A stretch of DNA of 46,659 nucleotides from an uncultured Clostridia bacterium (GCA_934129895.1 CAKOWY010000009.1:1-46659), one strand, 5' to 3'. Positions 8,996 to 17,630 are shown, counted from the stretch's first letter. Translations and numbers: made by a program. Notes: generated by a model not told the origin, from the sequence alone.

Positions 8996-9913
8996 TTATA
9001 TATTTTTTTCAACTAATGGTACTACTTGTTTCTTTCTTGAAACAACACCTGGCATTTCTGCTACATTGTCTTTAATTTCATATGTTTTTGAAATTGCATA
9101 TTTTCTTTCACCTAAAACAATTGCACTTGAATTACTATTTATAATATCTGTGATTACAAATACAAACAAGTCTAATTTTTTAGCTTCAATTTCTTTTTCT
9201 ATTTCTTTTTCTATTTTTTCTTTTCTTTTTAATACATCTGGAATACTTACAGTATTAACTTGTGCTATTATATATTTTACATCTTCTTTTTCCATTGTTT
9301 TTGCATCTAATCTTATCAATTCTTCTTCTGTATATTTATCTAAATTTGTTCCTGCTTTTAACATTTCAATTCCATATTCTTCATAATTTATATCTGCAAT
9401 TTTAGCAAGTTCTTCAACAGATTTTTTATCTTTTTCTGTTGTTGTTGGAGATTTTAATAATAATGTATCTGATATTATTGCACTTAACATCAATCCTGCA
9501 ATTTGAGGTTCTATTTTTATATTATTTGTTACATATAATTCATATAATATTGTTGCTGTGCATCCTACAGGTTGAGCATAATAAAATAATGGTTCAGATG
9601 TTTGAAAATTATTTATTCTATGATGATCTACTACAGCTTGTATTTTTGCATGTTCTATTCCATCAACTGATTGGCTAAATTCATTATGGTCTACCAATAT
9701 TACTGGTTGTCCTTCTTCTACATTTTCTATCATTGCTGGAACATTAGCTTTAAAATAATCTAATGCATAGTTTGTTTCTTCGTTTATTTCTCCCAATCTA
9801 CAAGGAATTACTTCCTCTCCTAATTTTTCTTTTAAGTTTGCCATAACAATACTTGAACAAATTGTATCTGTATCAGGATTTTTATGACCGAATATTAATA
9901 TTTTTTCTTTCAT
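8996..9913 (-). CDS. ppaC: Manganese-dependent (family II) inorganic pyrophosphatase
   Basis: Hydrolyses pyrophosphate to two phosphates in the cytosol, pulling biosynthetic reactions forward. 305 residues, the usual length for the short form without CBS domains. DHH-family metal ligands are clear: His10, Asp14 and Asp16 in GHKNPDTDT, Asp75 and His76 in LVDHNE, and Asp96-His98 in VVDHHR. The C-terminal DHHA2 domain ends with the family-specific SRKKQ substrate loop (GVVSRKKQVVP). It is the last gene of the rpiB-tagO-mscL-hslO-ppaC operon, starting 15 nt after hslO and followed by a strong terminator. Confidence 0.96.
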   Translation of the reverse strand: MKEKILIFGHKNPDTDTICSSIVMANLKEKLGEEVIPCRLGEINEETNYALDYFKANVPAMIENVEEGQPVILVDHNEFSQSVDGIEHAKIQAVVDHHRINNFQTSEPLFYYAQPVGCTATILYELYVTNNIKIEPQIAGLMLSAIISDTLLLKSPTTTEKDKKSVEELAKIADINYEEYGIEMLKAGTNLDKYTEEELIRLDAKTMEKEDVKYIIAQVNTVSIPDVLKRKEKIEKEIEKEIEAKKLDLFVFVITDIINSNSSAIVLGERKYAISKTYEIKDNVAEMPGVVSRKKQVVPLVEKNI

Positions 9914-9928
9914 TTTATATTTTCCTTT

Positions 9929-10807
9929 CTATATTTTATTATATATTTCTTTTAATTCATCTTTATTAAAATTATATTTTTTATTACAAAATTGGCACTG
10001 AATTTCGGCTTTTCCATCTTCTTCAATTAGATCTTGTAACTCTTTTTTTCCTAATGTTATTAAACTATCTGCAAATTTTTCTTTATTACATCCACATTCA
10101 TAAACTGGTTCTATTAAATCATCTATTACTTTAACATTTTTATCACCAGTTATTTTTTGTGCAATTTCTTTTAATGTTAGTTTTTCATCTAACATTTTTG
10201 ACATTGCACCTGCTTTAAATATTGATTGTTCTACAGAAGATATTTCTTCATCAGTGGCATCTGGCATTGCAGAAATAATATATCCTCCCGCAGAACGTAC
10301 ACCATTTTTATCAACCAATACTCCCAATGCAACTGCTGTTTGTTTTTGTTCTGACACTTGAAAATAATTTGCAAAATCGTCTCCTATTTCTCCTGTAATT
10401 AGAGGACTAATTCCAATATAAGGTTCTTTTAACCCTATATCTTTTATTACATTAATGAATCCCTGATTTCCAACAGCCTTCCCTACATCTAATTTTCCAA
10501 ATTCATTTAATGGTATATCAACATAAGGATTATCTATACAAGCTTTTACATGTGGAAAATTGTCTGAAACTGTTACTATTTTTCCAATCTCACCATTTCC
10601 TTTTATTTGAATTGTTAATTTATCTGTTTTGTTTTTCATTTCACATCCAATTAATGCTGTTATTGTTAATATTCTTCCAAGTGCTGCAGTTGCAACTGGG
10701 CTTAGATCATGTATTTCTCTCGCTTTTTCTACTAAATTTGTAGTTGAACTACATACTACAGATATTTTTCCATTATATGCTAAAAACTTAATTATTTGGT
10801 CTTTCAT
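9929..10807 (-). CDS. hslO: Redox-regulated chaperone Hsp33
   Basis: Holdase that protects proteins during oxidative unfolding; inactive while its C-terminal zinc site is reduced. 292 residues, typical length. The N-terminal Hsp33 fold (1-180) holds the GNGEIGKIVTVSD and PLITGEIGDDFANYF segments. The zinc cysteines are at 238 and 240 (YECGCNKEKF) and at 271 and 274 (QCQFCNKKY), the CxC...CxxC pattern of the family. The ATG overlaps the mscL stop by 4 nt (ATGA), indicating translational coupling. Confidence 0.97.
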   Translation of the reverse strand: MKDQIIKFLAYNGKISVVCSSTTNLVEKAREIHDLSPVATAALGRILTITALIGCEMKNKTDKLTIQIKGNGEIGKIVTVSDNFPHVKACIDNPYVDIPLNEFGKLDVGKAVGNQGFINVIKDIGLKEPYIGISPLITGEIGDDFANYFQVSEQKQTAVALGVLVDKNGVRSAGGYIISAMPDATDEEISSVEQSIFKAGAMSKMLDEKLTLKEIAQKITGDKNVKVIDDLIEPVYECGCNKEKFADSLITLGKKELQDLIEEDGKAEIQCQFCNKKYNFNKDELKEIYNKI

Positions 10808-11280
10808 TCTTTTATTTGCTCCTTTATTTCTTCAAGTTCTGATGTACAATATGGACATCTTGTTGCATGATATTTTATTTCTGACAAACAATGTGGACAA
10901 ATTTTAGTTTTTGGTTCTTCAATTTTTTCTGTTTCTTCTACTTTTTGTCCATTTTTATTTAATTTGTTTACTGCTAAATCACCAATTTCTTTTATTTTAT
11001 TTAATTTATTTATATATTTTACAACTAAAAAAATTGAAAATGAAATAATTAAAAAATTAACTATTGTTGTAATAAAATTACCATATTTTATTGAAGCACC
11101 TCCAACAGAAAACATCATATCAGAGAAATCAATTTTTCCAGTTAATACTGATATTGCAGGCATTATAATATCTTCAACTAAAGATGTTACTATTTTTTGG
11201 AACGCTCCTCCTATTACAACACCAACGGCTAAATCCATTACATTTCCTCTTGATATAAATTCTTTAAATTCCTTTAGCAT
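10804..11280 (-). CDS. mscL: Large-conductance mechanosensitive channel with C-terminal zinc ribbon
   Basis: Emergency osmotic release valve in the cytoplasmic membrane. 158 residues. The N-terminal amphipathic helix and TM1 (MLKEFKEFISRGNVMDLAVG...GAFQKIV) are classic MscL; a periplasmic loop (45-65) and TM2 (about 69-90) follow. Instead of the usual short helical bundle, residues 125-148 form a zinc-ribbon-like module: Cys128 and Cys131 (CPHC), Cys142 and Cys145 (CPYC). Such tails occur in some Gram-positive MscL proteins, but their role is unclear. It overlaps tagO upstream by 7 nt and hslO downstream by 4 nt. Confidence 0.95.
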   Translation of the reverse strand: MLKEFKEFISRGNVMDLAVGVVIGGAFQKIVTSLVEDIIMPAISVLTGKIDFSDMMFSVGGASIKYGNFITTIVNFLIISFSIFLVVKYINKLNKIKEIGDLAVNKLNKNGQKVEETEKIEEPKTKICPHCLSEIKYHATRCPYCTSELEEIKEQIKE

Positions 11281-12407
11281 AAATCATCCTCTCCTTTTTT
11301 TTCTTTTACATCACTTCCTGTAAGTTTTGGCCTATTTTCTCTTTCTTGCAAAAAGTTTTTATATCCCACAGCCACAGCAGCTATTATTAATAATAAAAAC
11401 GATAATGCTTTCCATATACCACTATCTAGTAAAATTATTGCAAACATTCCTAATGATGCACTTAATCCATACAAAATTAATACAGCTTGTTTAGGCGTAA
11501 ATCCTTTTTCTACAAGTTTATGGTGTAAATGACCTTTGTCAGGCATAAAAACTGCTTTTATTGATTTACCTTTTACTAATCTTCTTGCTATTGCAAACAA
11601 CACGTCAAATATAGGAAATCCTAAAACAATTACAGGAAGTACTATTACTGCAATTGTATATGTTTTGGCAACTCCTAATATTGATACTATCGCTAACATA
11701 AATCCTAAAAAGTTTGAGCCTGTATCTCCTATAAATGTTTTTGCTGGTGAAAAATTATATGGTAAAAAACCTGTTACAGCTCCAGCCATTGCCGTTATAA
11801 TAACTATAGCTATTAATGGCGAATCATTTAAAACAAATATTATTAATAATGAAATACATGATATTAAAGAAATTCCTGATGAAAGTCCATCAAGTCCATC
11901 TATTAAGTTTATTGCATTTGTTATTCCAACTATCCACAAAATAGTAATAATTGTTGAAAATGTGCCATTAAACCCTATTTTATACAAAAACGGAATTTCT
12001 AAATGTTCAATTTTGGTTCCAAAAACAACTACTATAATTGCTGCAATTGTTTGACCTAATAATTCTTGCCATGGTTTTAATGTTTTTACATCATCTAATA
12101 CACCTGTTATGAAAATAACAACTACACCTAATAATATTCCTATTAATTTTTTTCCATATTCTTGTGTCGAAAATAAATCTAAACTTCCCTCTATTGTCAT
12201 TACAATTATTAAATACAACACTGAAACTAATACGCCAAGTATTACTGCTGGTCCTCCAAATTTGGGCATTTTTTGTGTATGCATTCTTCTCTTATCTTTT
12301 GGTATATCTACAGCACCTATTTTATTTGCAATTCTTATTGTATACGGAGTTGTAACAAATGCCACTATAAATGCTAATATAAATGCTATTGCTATATTTC
12401 CCCACAT
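11274..12407 (-). CDS. tagO: Undecaprenyl-phosphate N-acetylhexosamine-1-phosphate transferase (TagO/WecA type)
   Basis: Starts wall-polymer assembly by moving a HexNAc-1-phosphate (GlcNAc in characterised enzymes) from UDP-sugar to undecaprenyl phosphate at the inner membrane face. 377 residues with about ten or eleven membrane helices. Family motifs: Asp105-Asp106 (VLDDVKTLKPWQE), NAINLIDGLDGLSSG (Asn164, Asp170, Asp173), FIGDTGSNFLGF and PDKGHLHHKL. The missing MraY C-terminal signature and the presence of HLHH favour TagO/WecA over MraY. No other teichoic-acid genes are in the window, so the final polymer is unknown. It starts 16 nt after rpiB. Confidence 0.92.
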   Translation of the reverse strand: MWGNIAIAFILAFIVAFVTTPYTIRIANKIGAVDIPKDKRRMHTQKMPKFGGPAVILGVLVSVLYLIIVMTIEGSLDLFSTQEYGKKLIGILLGVVVIFITGVLDDVKTLKPWQELLGQTIAAIIVVVFGTKIEHLEIPFLYKIGFNGTFSTIITILWIVGITNAINLIDGLDGLSSGISLISCISLLIIFVLNDSPLIAIVIITAMAGAVTGFLPYNFSPAKTFIGDTGSNFLGFMLAIVSILGVAKTYTIAVIVLPVIVLGFPIFDVLFAIARRLVKGKSIKAVFMPDKGHLHHKLVEKGFTPKQAVLILYGLSASLGMFAIILLDSGIWKALSFLLLIIAAVAVGYKNFLQERENRPKLTGSDVKEKKGEDDLC

Positions 12408-12423
12408 TTATTTAAGCCCTCCA

Positions 12424-12870
12424 TTATTTCATATTTTCTTTTTCAATCTCTTCTATTATCTTAAGTCTATTTTCGTGTCTTCCACCTTCAAATTCAGTAG
12501 CAATCCACATTCTTACAATTTTTATTGCATCATTTGTAGTTAAATAATCAGCTCCTAATGCAAGAATGTTACTATTATTATGCATTTTTGAAAATTTAGC
12601 TTCTTCTTCGTTATTACATTTTGCACATCTTATTCCTTTAAATTTATTAGCAACTATACTCATCCCTATTCCAGAACGACAAATTAATATTCCACAATCA
12701 CATTCATTTTTTTGGACTTCTATTGCAACGGTTTTGGCAATATCTGGATAATCAATTCTTTCTTCTGAAAATGTTCCGCAATCTTCATATTCTATCTCTT
12801 TTTCTTCTAAATATTTTTTTATTTCTTCTTTTAATTTATATCCTCCATGATCACTTCCTAATGCTATCAT
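12424..12870 (-). CDS. rpiB: Ribose-5-phosphate isomerase B
   Basis: Interconverts ribose-5-phosphate and ribulose-5-phosphate in the pentose phosphate pathway; a LacAB_rpiB-family allose or galactose phosphate isomerase is the alternative. 148 residues from ATG 12870, which stands 9 nt after AAAGGTG; a GTG 12 nt further out lies in the ribosome site and is not preferred. The N-terminus IALGSDHGGYKLKEEI is diagnostic. Active residues: Cys64 in LICRSGIGMS (usually CGTGIG; Arg-Ser here is a local variation) and His97 in KMHNNSNILALG. First gene of a five-gene operon. Confidence 0.92.
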   Translation of the reverse strand: MIALGSDHGGYKLKEEIKKYLEEKEIEYEDCGTFSEERIDYPDIAKTVAIEVQKNECDCGILICRSGIGMSIVANKFKGIRCAKCNNEEEAKFSKMHNNSNILALGADYLTTNDAIKIVRMWIATEFEGGRHENRLKIIEEIEKENMK

Positions 12871-12927
12871 AAACCCACTCACCTTTCCTCTTTTGCCTTG
12901 ATATTTATACGCTCATTTTTCCCTAAT

Positions 12928-12956
12928 ACTATATCATATTATTAGTCAAAGTGCAA
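12928..12956 (-). promoter_or_regulatory. Promoter of the rpiB-ppaC operon
   Basis: On the minus strand TTGCAC (12956-12951), 17 nt, TATAGT (12933-12928). Divergent from the rpsT promoter 28 nt away. Confidence 0.6.
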
Positions 12957-12983
12957 CATTTTTCGAAAATTTCCTTTTTTCTC

Positions 12984-13012
12984 TTGTCAAATCAAATTTT
13001 GTATGTTATAAT
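12984..13012 (+). promoter_or_regulatory. Promoter of rpsT
   Basis: TTGTCA (12984-12989), 17 nt, TATAAT (13007-13012). The leader is about 37 nt and carries the strong ribosome site GGAGGTG. Confidence 0.8.
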
Positions 13013-13055
13013 GTTAGGCGTTATAGTTATTTTACTAAGAGGAGGTGCATTTTAA

Positions 13056-13319
13056 ATGCCAAATATTAAATCAGCAAAAAAGAGAGTTAAGATTATTGAA
13101 AAGAAAACATTAACAAATAATATGATTAAAAGTGCGTATAAATCAGCTGTTAAAAGATTTGAGCAAGCTGTTAATGATGGAAACAAAGCTGAAGCTACAA
13201 CATTAATGTCTGAAGCTACACAAAAAATAGATCAAGCTTGTACAAAAGGTGTTATTGTAAAAAATACAGCTGCAAGAAAAAAATCAAATATGTCAAAAAA
13301 ATTAAATGCTATGGCATAA
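13056..13319 (+). CDS. rpsT: 30S ribosomal protein S20
   Basis: Binds 16S rRNA early in small-subunit assembly. 87 residues, typical length, basic, predicted as a three-helix bundle. The start MPNIKSAKKRVK and the region AACTKGVIVKNTAARKKS-like near the end (here ACTKGVIVKNTAARK) are characteristic. GAGGAGGTG lies 8 nt before the ATG. It is a single-gene unit between its own promoter and the 13321-13352 terminator; S20 genes in Firmicutes are often monocistronic. Confidence 0.97.
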   Translation: MPNIKSAKKRVKIIEKKTLTNNMIKSAYKSAVKRFEQAVNDGNKAEATTLMSEATQKIDQACTKGVIVKNTAARKKSNMSKKLNAMA

Positions 13320-13320
13320 T

Positions 13321-13353
13321 AAAAACAGTATAGTAAAAACTATACTGTTTTTA
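13321..13353 (+). terminator. Terminator of rpsT
   Basis: 13-bp perfect stem AAAAACAGTATAG (13321-13333) with its complement (13340-13352), a 6-nt loop, and a T run. Confidence 0.9.
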
Positions 13354-13368
13354 TTGTTATATTAATAT

Positions 13369-13403
13369 AAAAAGATAAAACTCTTCAAGTTTTATCTTTT
13401 TTA
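13369..13403 (-). terminator. Terminator of the cyclophilin gene
   Basis: AAAGATAAAAC pairs with GTTTTATCTTT around a 7-nt loop (13382-13388). T runs exist on both sides; on the minus strand it directly follows the stop at 13407. Confidence 0.8.
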
Positions 13404-13406
13404 TTT

Positions 13407-14234
13407 TTATTGATTTTGAGCATATTGTCTTAAGTCAATTCCATAAGTTTTATATACCCAATCATAGTAATTCCATGTATCTAATGTTTTTGGTAATCCA
13501 TATTTAACACCATAAGTTTCTACAGTTACCTTGCTAATTTTTACATCATTAACTGGTGTACTTACTTCTTTTTCTGTAGATGATTCTTTATCTGAACTAC
13601 TTGTTGTTGAATCATCAGATGCTTTTACTTCAACATTTTCTATTGCATGTACAACATCCATTCCCTCGATAACTTTACCAAATGGAGCATAATATCCATT
13701 TAATGACTGATTATCTTCTGTCATTATAAAGAATTGTGAGCCAGCTGAATTATAACTTTCTGTTGTTAATGCTGATGAATATGAAGTGTAATCTCCTCTA
13801 GCCATTGATATAACACCTTCTGTATGTTTTAAAGTATTATCATTATCTCCATTAGCTAAAAATTCTCCTGTGATACAGTATTCTGTATTATCATCACCAC
13901 TTACATCAAGACCTAAATCACTTAATTTTGGAGAACCTGTTCCGTCTCCATTTTTATCTCCACCTTGAATCATAAATCCTTTAACTACTCTATGAAATTT
14001 TAATCCATCATAAAATCCATTATTAGCTAAAGCAATAAAATTTTTTACTGTTTCTGGAGCTTTATCTGGATATAATTCTAGTTTTATAGTTCCAAAATTT
14101 TCTACTTCCATTGTTACAATTGGATTTTTTACCTCCATTGTGATATTTTTATAATATCCATAGCAAACTGTTCCAATTAAAACTATTAAAACTATTAATG
14201 CTATTATTATCAATACATTTGACTTTTTCTTCAT
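13407..14234 (-). CDS. Membrane-anchored cyclophilin-type peptidyl-prolyl cis-trans isomerase
   Basis: 275 residues. Residues 7-28 form one transmembrane anchor, so the enzyme probably sits outside the membrane and helps secreted proteins fold. The cyclophilin domain runs from about 38 to 210: FGTIKLELYPDKAPETVKNF, FHRVVKGFMIQGGD (catalytic Arg and Gln region), SQFFIMTEDN and PFGKVIEGMDVV. An insert at residues about 105-125 and a Ser/Lys-rich linker (215-230) precede an extra C-terminal tail rich in Trp and Tyr (DTWNYYDWVYKTYG) with no family match that I recognise. The Cys near residue 24 is not in a convincing lipobox. Last gene after radA and disA. Confidence 0.9.
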   Translation of the reverse strand: MKKKSNVLIIIALIVLIVLIGTVCYGYYKNITMEVKNPIVTMEVENFGTIKLELYPDKAPETVKNFIALANNGFYDGLKFHRVVKGFMIQGGDKNGDGTGSPKLSDLGLDVSGDDNTEYCITGEFLANGDNDNTLKHTEGVISMARGDYTSYSSALTTESYNSAGSQFFIMTEDNQSLNGYYAPFGKVIEGMDVVHAIENVEVKASDDSTTSSSDKESSTEKEVSTPVNDVKISKVTVETYGVKYGLPKTLDTWNYYDWVYKTYGIDLRQYAQNQ

Positions 14235-14306
14235 CTCTCATACCTTCCTTGTTTTTTCATATTTCAAAAATATTATATATTTTCTTTTTTTAAATTGCAA
14301 TAACTT

Positions 14307-15377
14307 TTAAACAAAATTATCAAATGCAAATTGTTCTTGCATTTTTTTCAAATATTGTTTTATAGCTTGTGCTCTAACTTCTCCAATTCCTTCAACTTTG
14401 TCTAAGTCTGTAGTTTCAGCTACAAGAATATGTTGAAATGATTTGAATGATTTTACTAATTTATCTATAATTGTACTTGGCATTCTTGGTACTTTATTCA
14501 ATATTCTATATCCTCTTGGATACACTGCTAAATCCTCATAATTTTCAAAACTTTCATACCCAAGCAATTTTGCAATTATACTAGGTTTCATTAATTCTTC
14601 ATGGTTCAAAGATTCTAACTGTTCTACAACCTCTTCAGTTGTAGTTTCTGAAACTAAATAATCTTTTATTAGTTGATTTTCTTCTTTTTCTAGTCCTCCT
14701 ATTAATTCTTCAAGTTGCATATTTACAAGTCTTCCGTCTTCTCCTAGTTCATAAATTTTCTTTCTAATTTCTTCTACAATTCTTTTTACCATTTCAGCTC
14801 TTTGAACTACAGATATGACATTGTCTAATGTAACAATATCATTAAATTCATATTCATTTAAAATGCTTAATTTACTATCATATACTTTTCTATATTTTTC
14901 TAATGTTTGAATAGCTTGATTTGCTTTATTTAATACTACATCTGTATCTTCTAATATATATCTATAATTGTCTTTAAATATTGTTATTATATTTCTTCTT
15001 TGAGATATACTTATTACTAATTCACCTGTTTGTTTTGCGGTTCTTTCTGCTGTTCTATGTCTAGTTCCTGTTTCTACTGTTGGAATCTGATATGATGGAA
15101 TTAATTGTGCATTTGCAAACAAGATTTTTTTCATATCACCACTTAATACAATTGCTCCATCCATTTTGGCTAGTTCATATAATTTGGATGATGTATAATC
15201 TTCATTAATATAAAAACCTCCATCAACAATTTCATTAATTATTTCTTGTTTATCAGTAATTAATAATAGTGCTCCTGTTCTCGCTTTTAAAATATTATCA
15301 AGACCTTCTCTTATTGGAGTTCCTGGTGCAATCTTCTTTAAAATTTCTGCAATTGGATCATCTTTTATTGCTTTCAT
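14307..15377 (-). CDS. disA: DNA integrity scanning diadenylate cyclase DisA
   Basis: Makes cyclic di-AMP from two ATP and pauses on branched DNA, linking genome state to cell physiology, including sporulation in Bacillus. 356 residues, full length. The N-terminal DAC domain has the catalytic DGA (Asp73-Ala75, AKMDGAIVLSG) and RHR (Arg106-Arg108, GTRHRTAER). A helical linker (about 150-280) leads to the C-terminal helix-hairpin-helix DNA-binding domain (DKVEGIGEVRAQAIKQYL). radA directly upstream (26 nt) is the usual Firmicutes arrangement. Confidence 0.97.
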   Translation of the reverse strand: MKAIKDDPIAEILKKIAPGTPIREGLDNILKARTGALLLITDKQEIINEIVDGGFYINEDYTSSKLYELAKMDGAIVLSGDMKKILFANAQLIPSYQIPTVETGTRHRTAERTAKQTGELVISISQRRNIITIFKDNYRYILEDTDVVLNKANQAIQTLEKYRKVYDSKLSILNEYEFNDIVTLDNVISVVQRAEMVKRIVEEIRKKIYELGEDGRLVNMQLEELIGGLEKEENQLIKDYLVSETTTEEVVEQLESLNHEELMKPSIIAKLLGYESFENYEDLAVYPRGYRILNKVPRMPSTIIDKLVKSFKSFQHILVAETTDLDKVEGIGEVRAQAIKQYLKKMQEQFAFDNFV

Positions 15378-15403
15378 AAAAATCTTCCTTTCCTATAAAG
15401 CTT

Positions 15404-16765
15404 TTATTTTATACCTAATCTTTTCAAAGCTTCTCCAATATTTTTCACACCTATTATATCTAATTTGTACTCATCTTTCAAGCTTTTTTTGTTATTTTCT
15501 GGAATTATACATGTCTTAAATCCTAATTTTTCGGCTTCCTTTATTCTTTTTTCAATTAAATTAATTCTTCTTACTTCTCCTGTTAATCCAACTTCACCCA
15601 TAACTACTGTACTCTGTGGAATTGGTATATTTTTATATGCTGATGCAACTGTTGTTATTATACCTAAATCAACAGCTGGTTCATTTAACTTCATTCCACC
15701 TGCAATATTTAAATATATATCTTGTCCTCCTAATGCAAGCCCCGCTCTTTTTTCTAATACTGCTATTAAAACCGCCAATCTATTATAATCAAATCCATTA
15801 GCTGTTCTTTTAGGTATTCCAAATACGGATTGTGATGTTAATGCTTGCATTTCAACTAATATTGGTCTTGTTCCTTCTATACTTGCTATAATGCATGAAC
15901 CTGATGGATTATCTTCTCTTTCTGTAATTAATATATCTGATGGATTTGTTACTTCACACATTCCTTCTTGTCTCATTTCAAACATTCCAATTTCATTTGT
16001 TGAACCAAATCTATTTTTTACTGCTCTTAATATTCTATACGTATTATATCTTTCTCCTTCTAAATATAATACTGTATCTACCATGTGTTCTAAAACTCTT
16101 GGTCCTGCAATATTCCCTTCTTTAGTTACATGTCCAATTATTATTGTTGTTATTTGCTGAGCTTTACATATTCTCATTATTTGTGCTGTTATTTCTCGTA
16201 CTTGACTTACACTTCCTGCTGCTGCTGTTATTTCATCTGAATACATTGTTTGAATTGAATCTATTATTACTAATTTAGGTTTCATTTCTGATATTGCTTC
16301 TTTTACTATATCAATATCAGTTTCACCCAAAAACATTAATTCTTCACTTTTTACATTTAATCTATCAGCTCTTAATTTTATTTGTTCTGCAGATTCTTCT
16401 CCTGATACATATAATACTTTTCCTTCTCCTTGTACTTTTTCACATAATTGTAATATTAATGTTGATTTTCCTATTCCTGGTTCTCCTCCAAGTAATATTA
16501 ATGATCCTTTTACAAGACCTCCTCCTAATACTCTATCTAATTCTGAATATCCTGTTGAAGTTCTATTTGCTTCTTGACCAATATATGTGTTTAATGGTTT
16601 TGGAGTATTATTTATTTTCTTTTCTATTTTATTTTCTTCTGTATATTTTTCTATTTTTTGCTCGTAAAATGTGTTCCAACTATTACAAGCAGGACATTTT
16701 CCTAACCATTTAGGTGATTCGTTTCCACATTCACTACATACAAATATTGTTTTTGCTTTTGACAT
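15404..16765 (-). CDS. radA: DNA repair/recombination protein RadA
   Basis: ATP-driven branch-migration protein of recombination. 453 residues. The N-terminal zinc finger has Cys10, Cys13, Cys24 and Cys27 (CSECG...CPAC). A RecA-like core has Walker A GGEPGIGKST (Lys100) and a Walker B-like strand (KLVIIDSIQT). The RadA-specific KNRFG motif (VKNRFGSTNEIG) is followed by a C-terminal Lon-protease-like domain (from about 280, LVEMQALTSQSVFGIPKR) without a catalytic dyad. First gene of radA-disA-cyclophilin. Confidence 0.97.
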   Translation of the reverse strand: MSKAKTIFVCSECGNESPKWLGKCPACNSWNTFYEQKIEKYTEENKIEKKINNTPKPLNTYIGQEANRTSTGYSELDRVLGGGLVKGSLILLGGEPGIGKSTLILQLCEKVQGEGKVLYVSGEESAEQIKLRADRLNVKSEELMFLGETDIDIVKEAISEMKPKLVIIDSIQTMYSDEITAAAGSVSQVREITAQIMRICKAQQITTIIIGHVTKEGNIAGPRVLEHMVDTVLYLEGERYNTYRILRAVKNRFGSTNEIGMFEMRQEGMCEVTNPSDILITEREDNPSGSCIIASIEGTRPILVEMQALTSQSVFGIPKRTANGFDYNRLAVLIAVLEKRAGLALGGQDIYLNIAGGMKLNEPAVDLGIITTVASAYKNIPIPQSTVVMGEVGLTGEVRRINLIEKRIKEAEKLGFKTCIIPENNKKSLKDEYKLDIIGVKNIGEALKRLGIK

Positions 16766-16798
16766 TTTTTCTCCTTCTTCTTTATTTATAACGTGTTT

Positions 16799-16828
16799 AT
16801 TATATATCTATATTTTATACTTTGTCAA
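16799..16828 (-). promoter_or_regulatory. Promoter of radA
   Basis: On the minus strand TTGACA (16828-16823), 18 nt, TATAAT (16804-16799). Confidence 0.75.
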
Positions 16829-16852
16829 CTTCTTTTATGGCTTTAATTTCCT

Positions 16853-16881
16853 TTGATTTTTTATATACACAATGTTATTAT
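16853..16881 (+). promoter_or_regulatory. Promoter of the small membrane protein gene
   Basis: TTGATT (16853-16858), 17 nt, TATTAT (16876-16881), with AGAAAGGA closely downstream. Divergent from the radA promoter. Confidence 0.6.
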
Positions 16882-16909
16882 ATTTATAGAATAGAAAGGA
16901 TCTGATATT

Positions 16910-17155
16910 ATGAAAAAAATTATTATTGGATTAAAAAACTTAAATAAAGAAACCTATAAACTTATAAAATATGGATTATTTTTTTCTATTTGTATCAGTT
17001 TTATAGCCTCTTTTATATTAATTACATATATTTTTTCTGGAATTAATATATTTTTTTATATAGGTTTAACATTAATAAAATCTAGTTTTGCATTTTCAGT
17101 TCAAAGTATAATATGTGGAATTATTATTGATTCATTAAAAAAACAGTTAATATAA
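16910..17155 (+). CDS. Small two-helix membrane protein of unknown function
   Basis: 81 residues. A basic amphipathic N-terminus (KKIIIGLKNLNKETYKLIKYG) is followed by hydrophobic helices at about 22-46 and 50-73 and a basic end (DSLKKQLI). AGAAAGGA precedes the ATG by 9 nt, and the gene has its own promoter and terminator, so it is a real monocistronic unit. Similar short proteins with KETYKLIKYG-like openings are, to my recollection, common but uncharacterised in Clostridia. No function can be given. It is on the opposite strand to both neighbours. Confidence 0.75.
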   Translation: MKKIIIGLKNLNKETYKLIKYGLFFSICISFIASFILITYIFSGINIFFYIGLTLIKSSFAFSVQSIICGIIIDSLKKQLI

Positions 17156-17159
17156 AAAC

Positions 17160-17190
17160 GAGAGAAAAGTATTTTTCTTTTCTCTCATTT
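17160..17190. terminator. Bidirectional terminator between the small membrane protein and accB
   Basis: 10-bp stem GAGAGAAAAG (17160-17169) and CTTTTCTCTC (17177-17186) with a 7-nt loop. A T run follows on the plus strand and a short T run on the minus strand. It serves two convergent genes. Confidence 0.8.
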
Positions 17191-17192
17191 TT

Positions 17193-17630
17193 CTACTTTA
17201 TTTTAAATAATGGCTTTCCATATTCAACCATCTCTCCATCTTTAACAAGGATTTCTGTAATTTCACCATCAAATTCACATTCTATTTCATTCATCAATTT
17301 CATTGCTTCTATAATACACAAAATATCACCTTTTTTTACTTTTTTCCCAATCTCTACATAAGGATTTGAATTAGGATCTGGTTTTAAATAAAATGTTCCA
17401 ACCATTGGTGATTTCACAATTTTGCAATTATCTTCTTGTGTTTCTGTTTCTACAATTTCATTTACTTCTTTTTGCTCAATATGTTGTATATTTTTTTCTT
17501 GTACTTTTTCAACTACTTTTACTTCTTTTTTCATTCCAATTTTAGTTCCATCTGGAAAATCTATTGAAATCTCTGTTAATTTAGAATTCCCCATGTCATC
17601 AATTAATTTTTTTATATCTTCATAATTCAT
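17193..17630 (-). CDS. accB: Biotin carboxyl carrier protein of acetyl-CoA carboxylase
   Basis: Carries the carboxylated biotin between the two half-reactions of acetyl-CoA carboxylase, the first step of fatty-acid synthesis. 145 residues from ATG 17630 (AGAAAGGA 9 nt upstream; an earlier TTG lacks one). The N-terminal helical segment resembles AccB of type II systems, an acidic linker covers 38-70, and the biotinyl domain (71-145) has Lys111 in EAMKLMNE, the modified lysine. A proline-rich thumb (DPNSNPYVEIG) is present. Last gene of the lipid operon; its modifying enzyme, BirA, is encoded four genes upstream. Confidence 0.95.
   Translation of the reverse strand: MNYEDIKKLIDDMGNSKLTEISIDFPDGTKIGMKKEVKVVEKVQEKNIQHIEQKEVNEIVETETQEDNCKIVKSPMVGTFYLKPDPNSNPYVEIGKKVKKGDILCIIEAMKLMNEIECEFDGEITEILVKDGEMVEYGKPLFKIK

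Noticed and set aside
11536..12054. 172-codon plus-strand frame antisense to tagO
   Set aside because: Long only because the opposite-strand codon pattern avoids stops; no ribosome site, Ile/Thr/Pro-rich composition, and tagO motifs on the other strand are complete.
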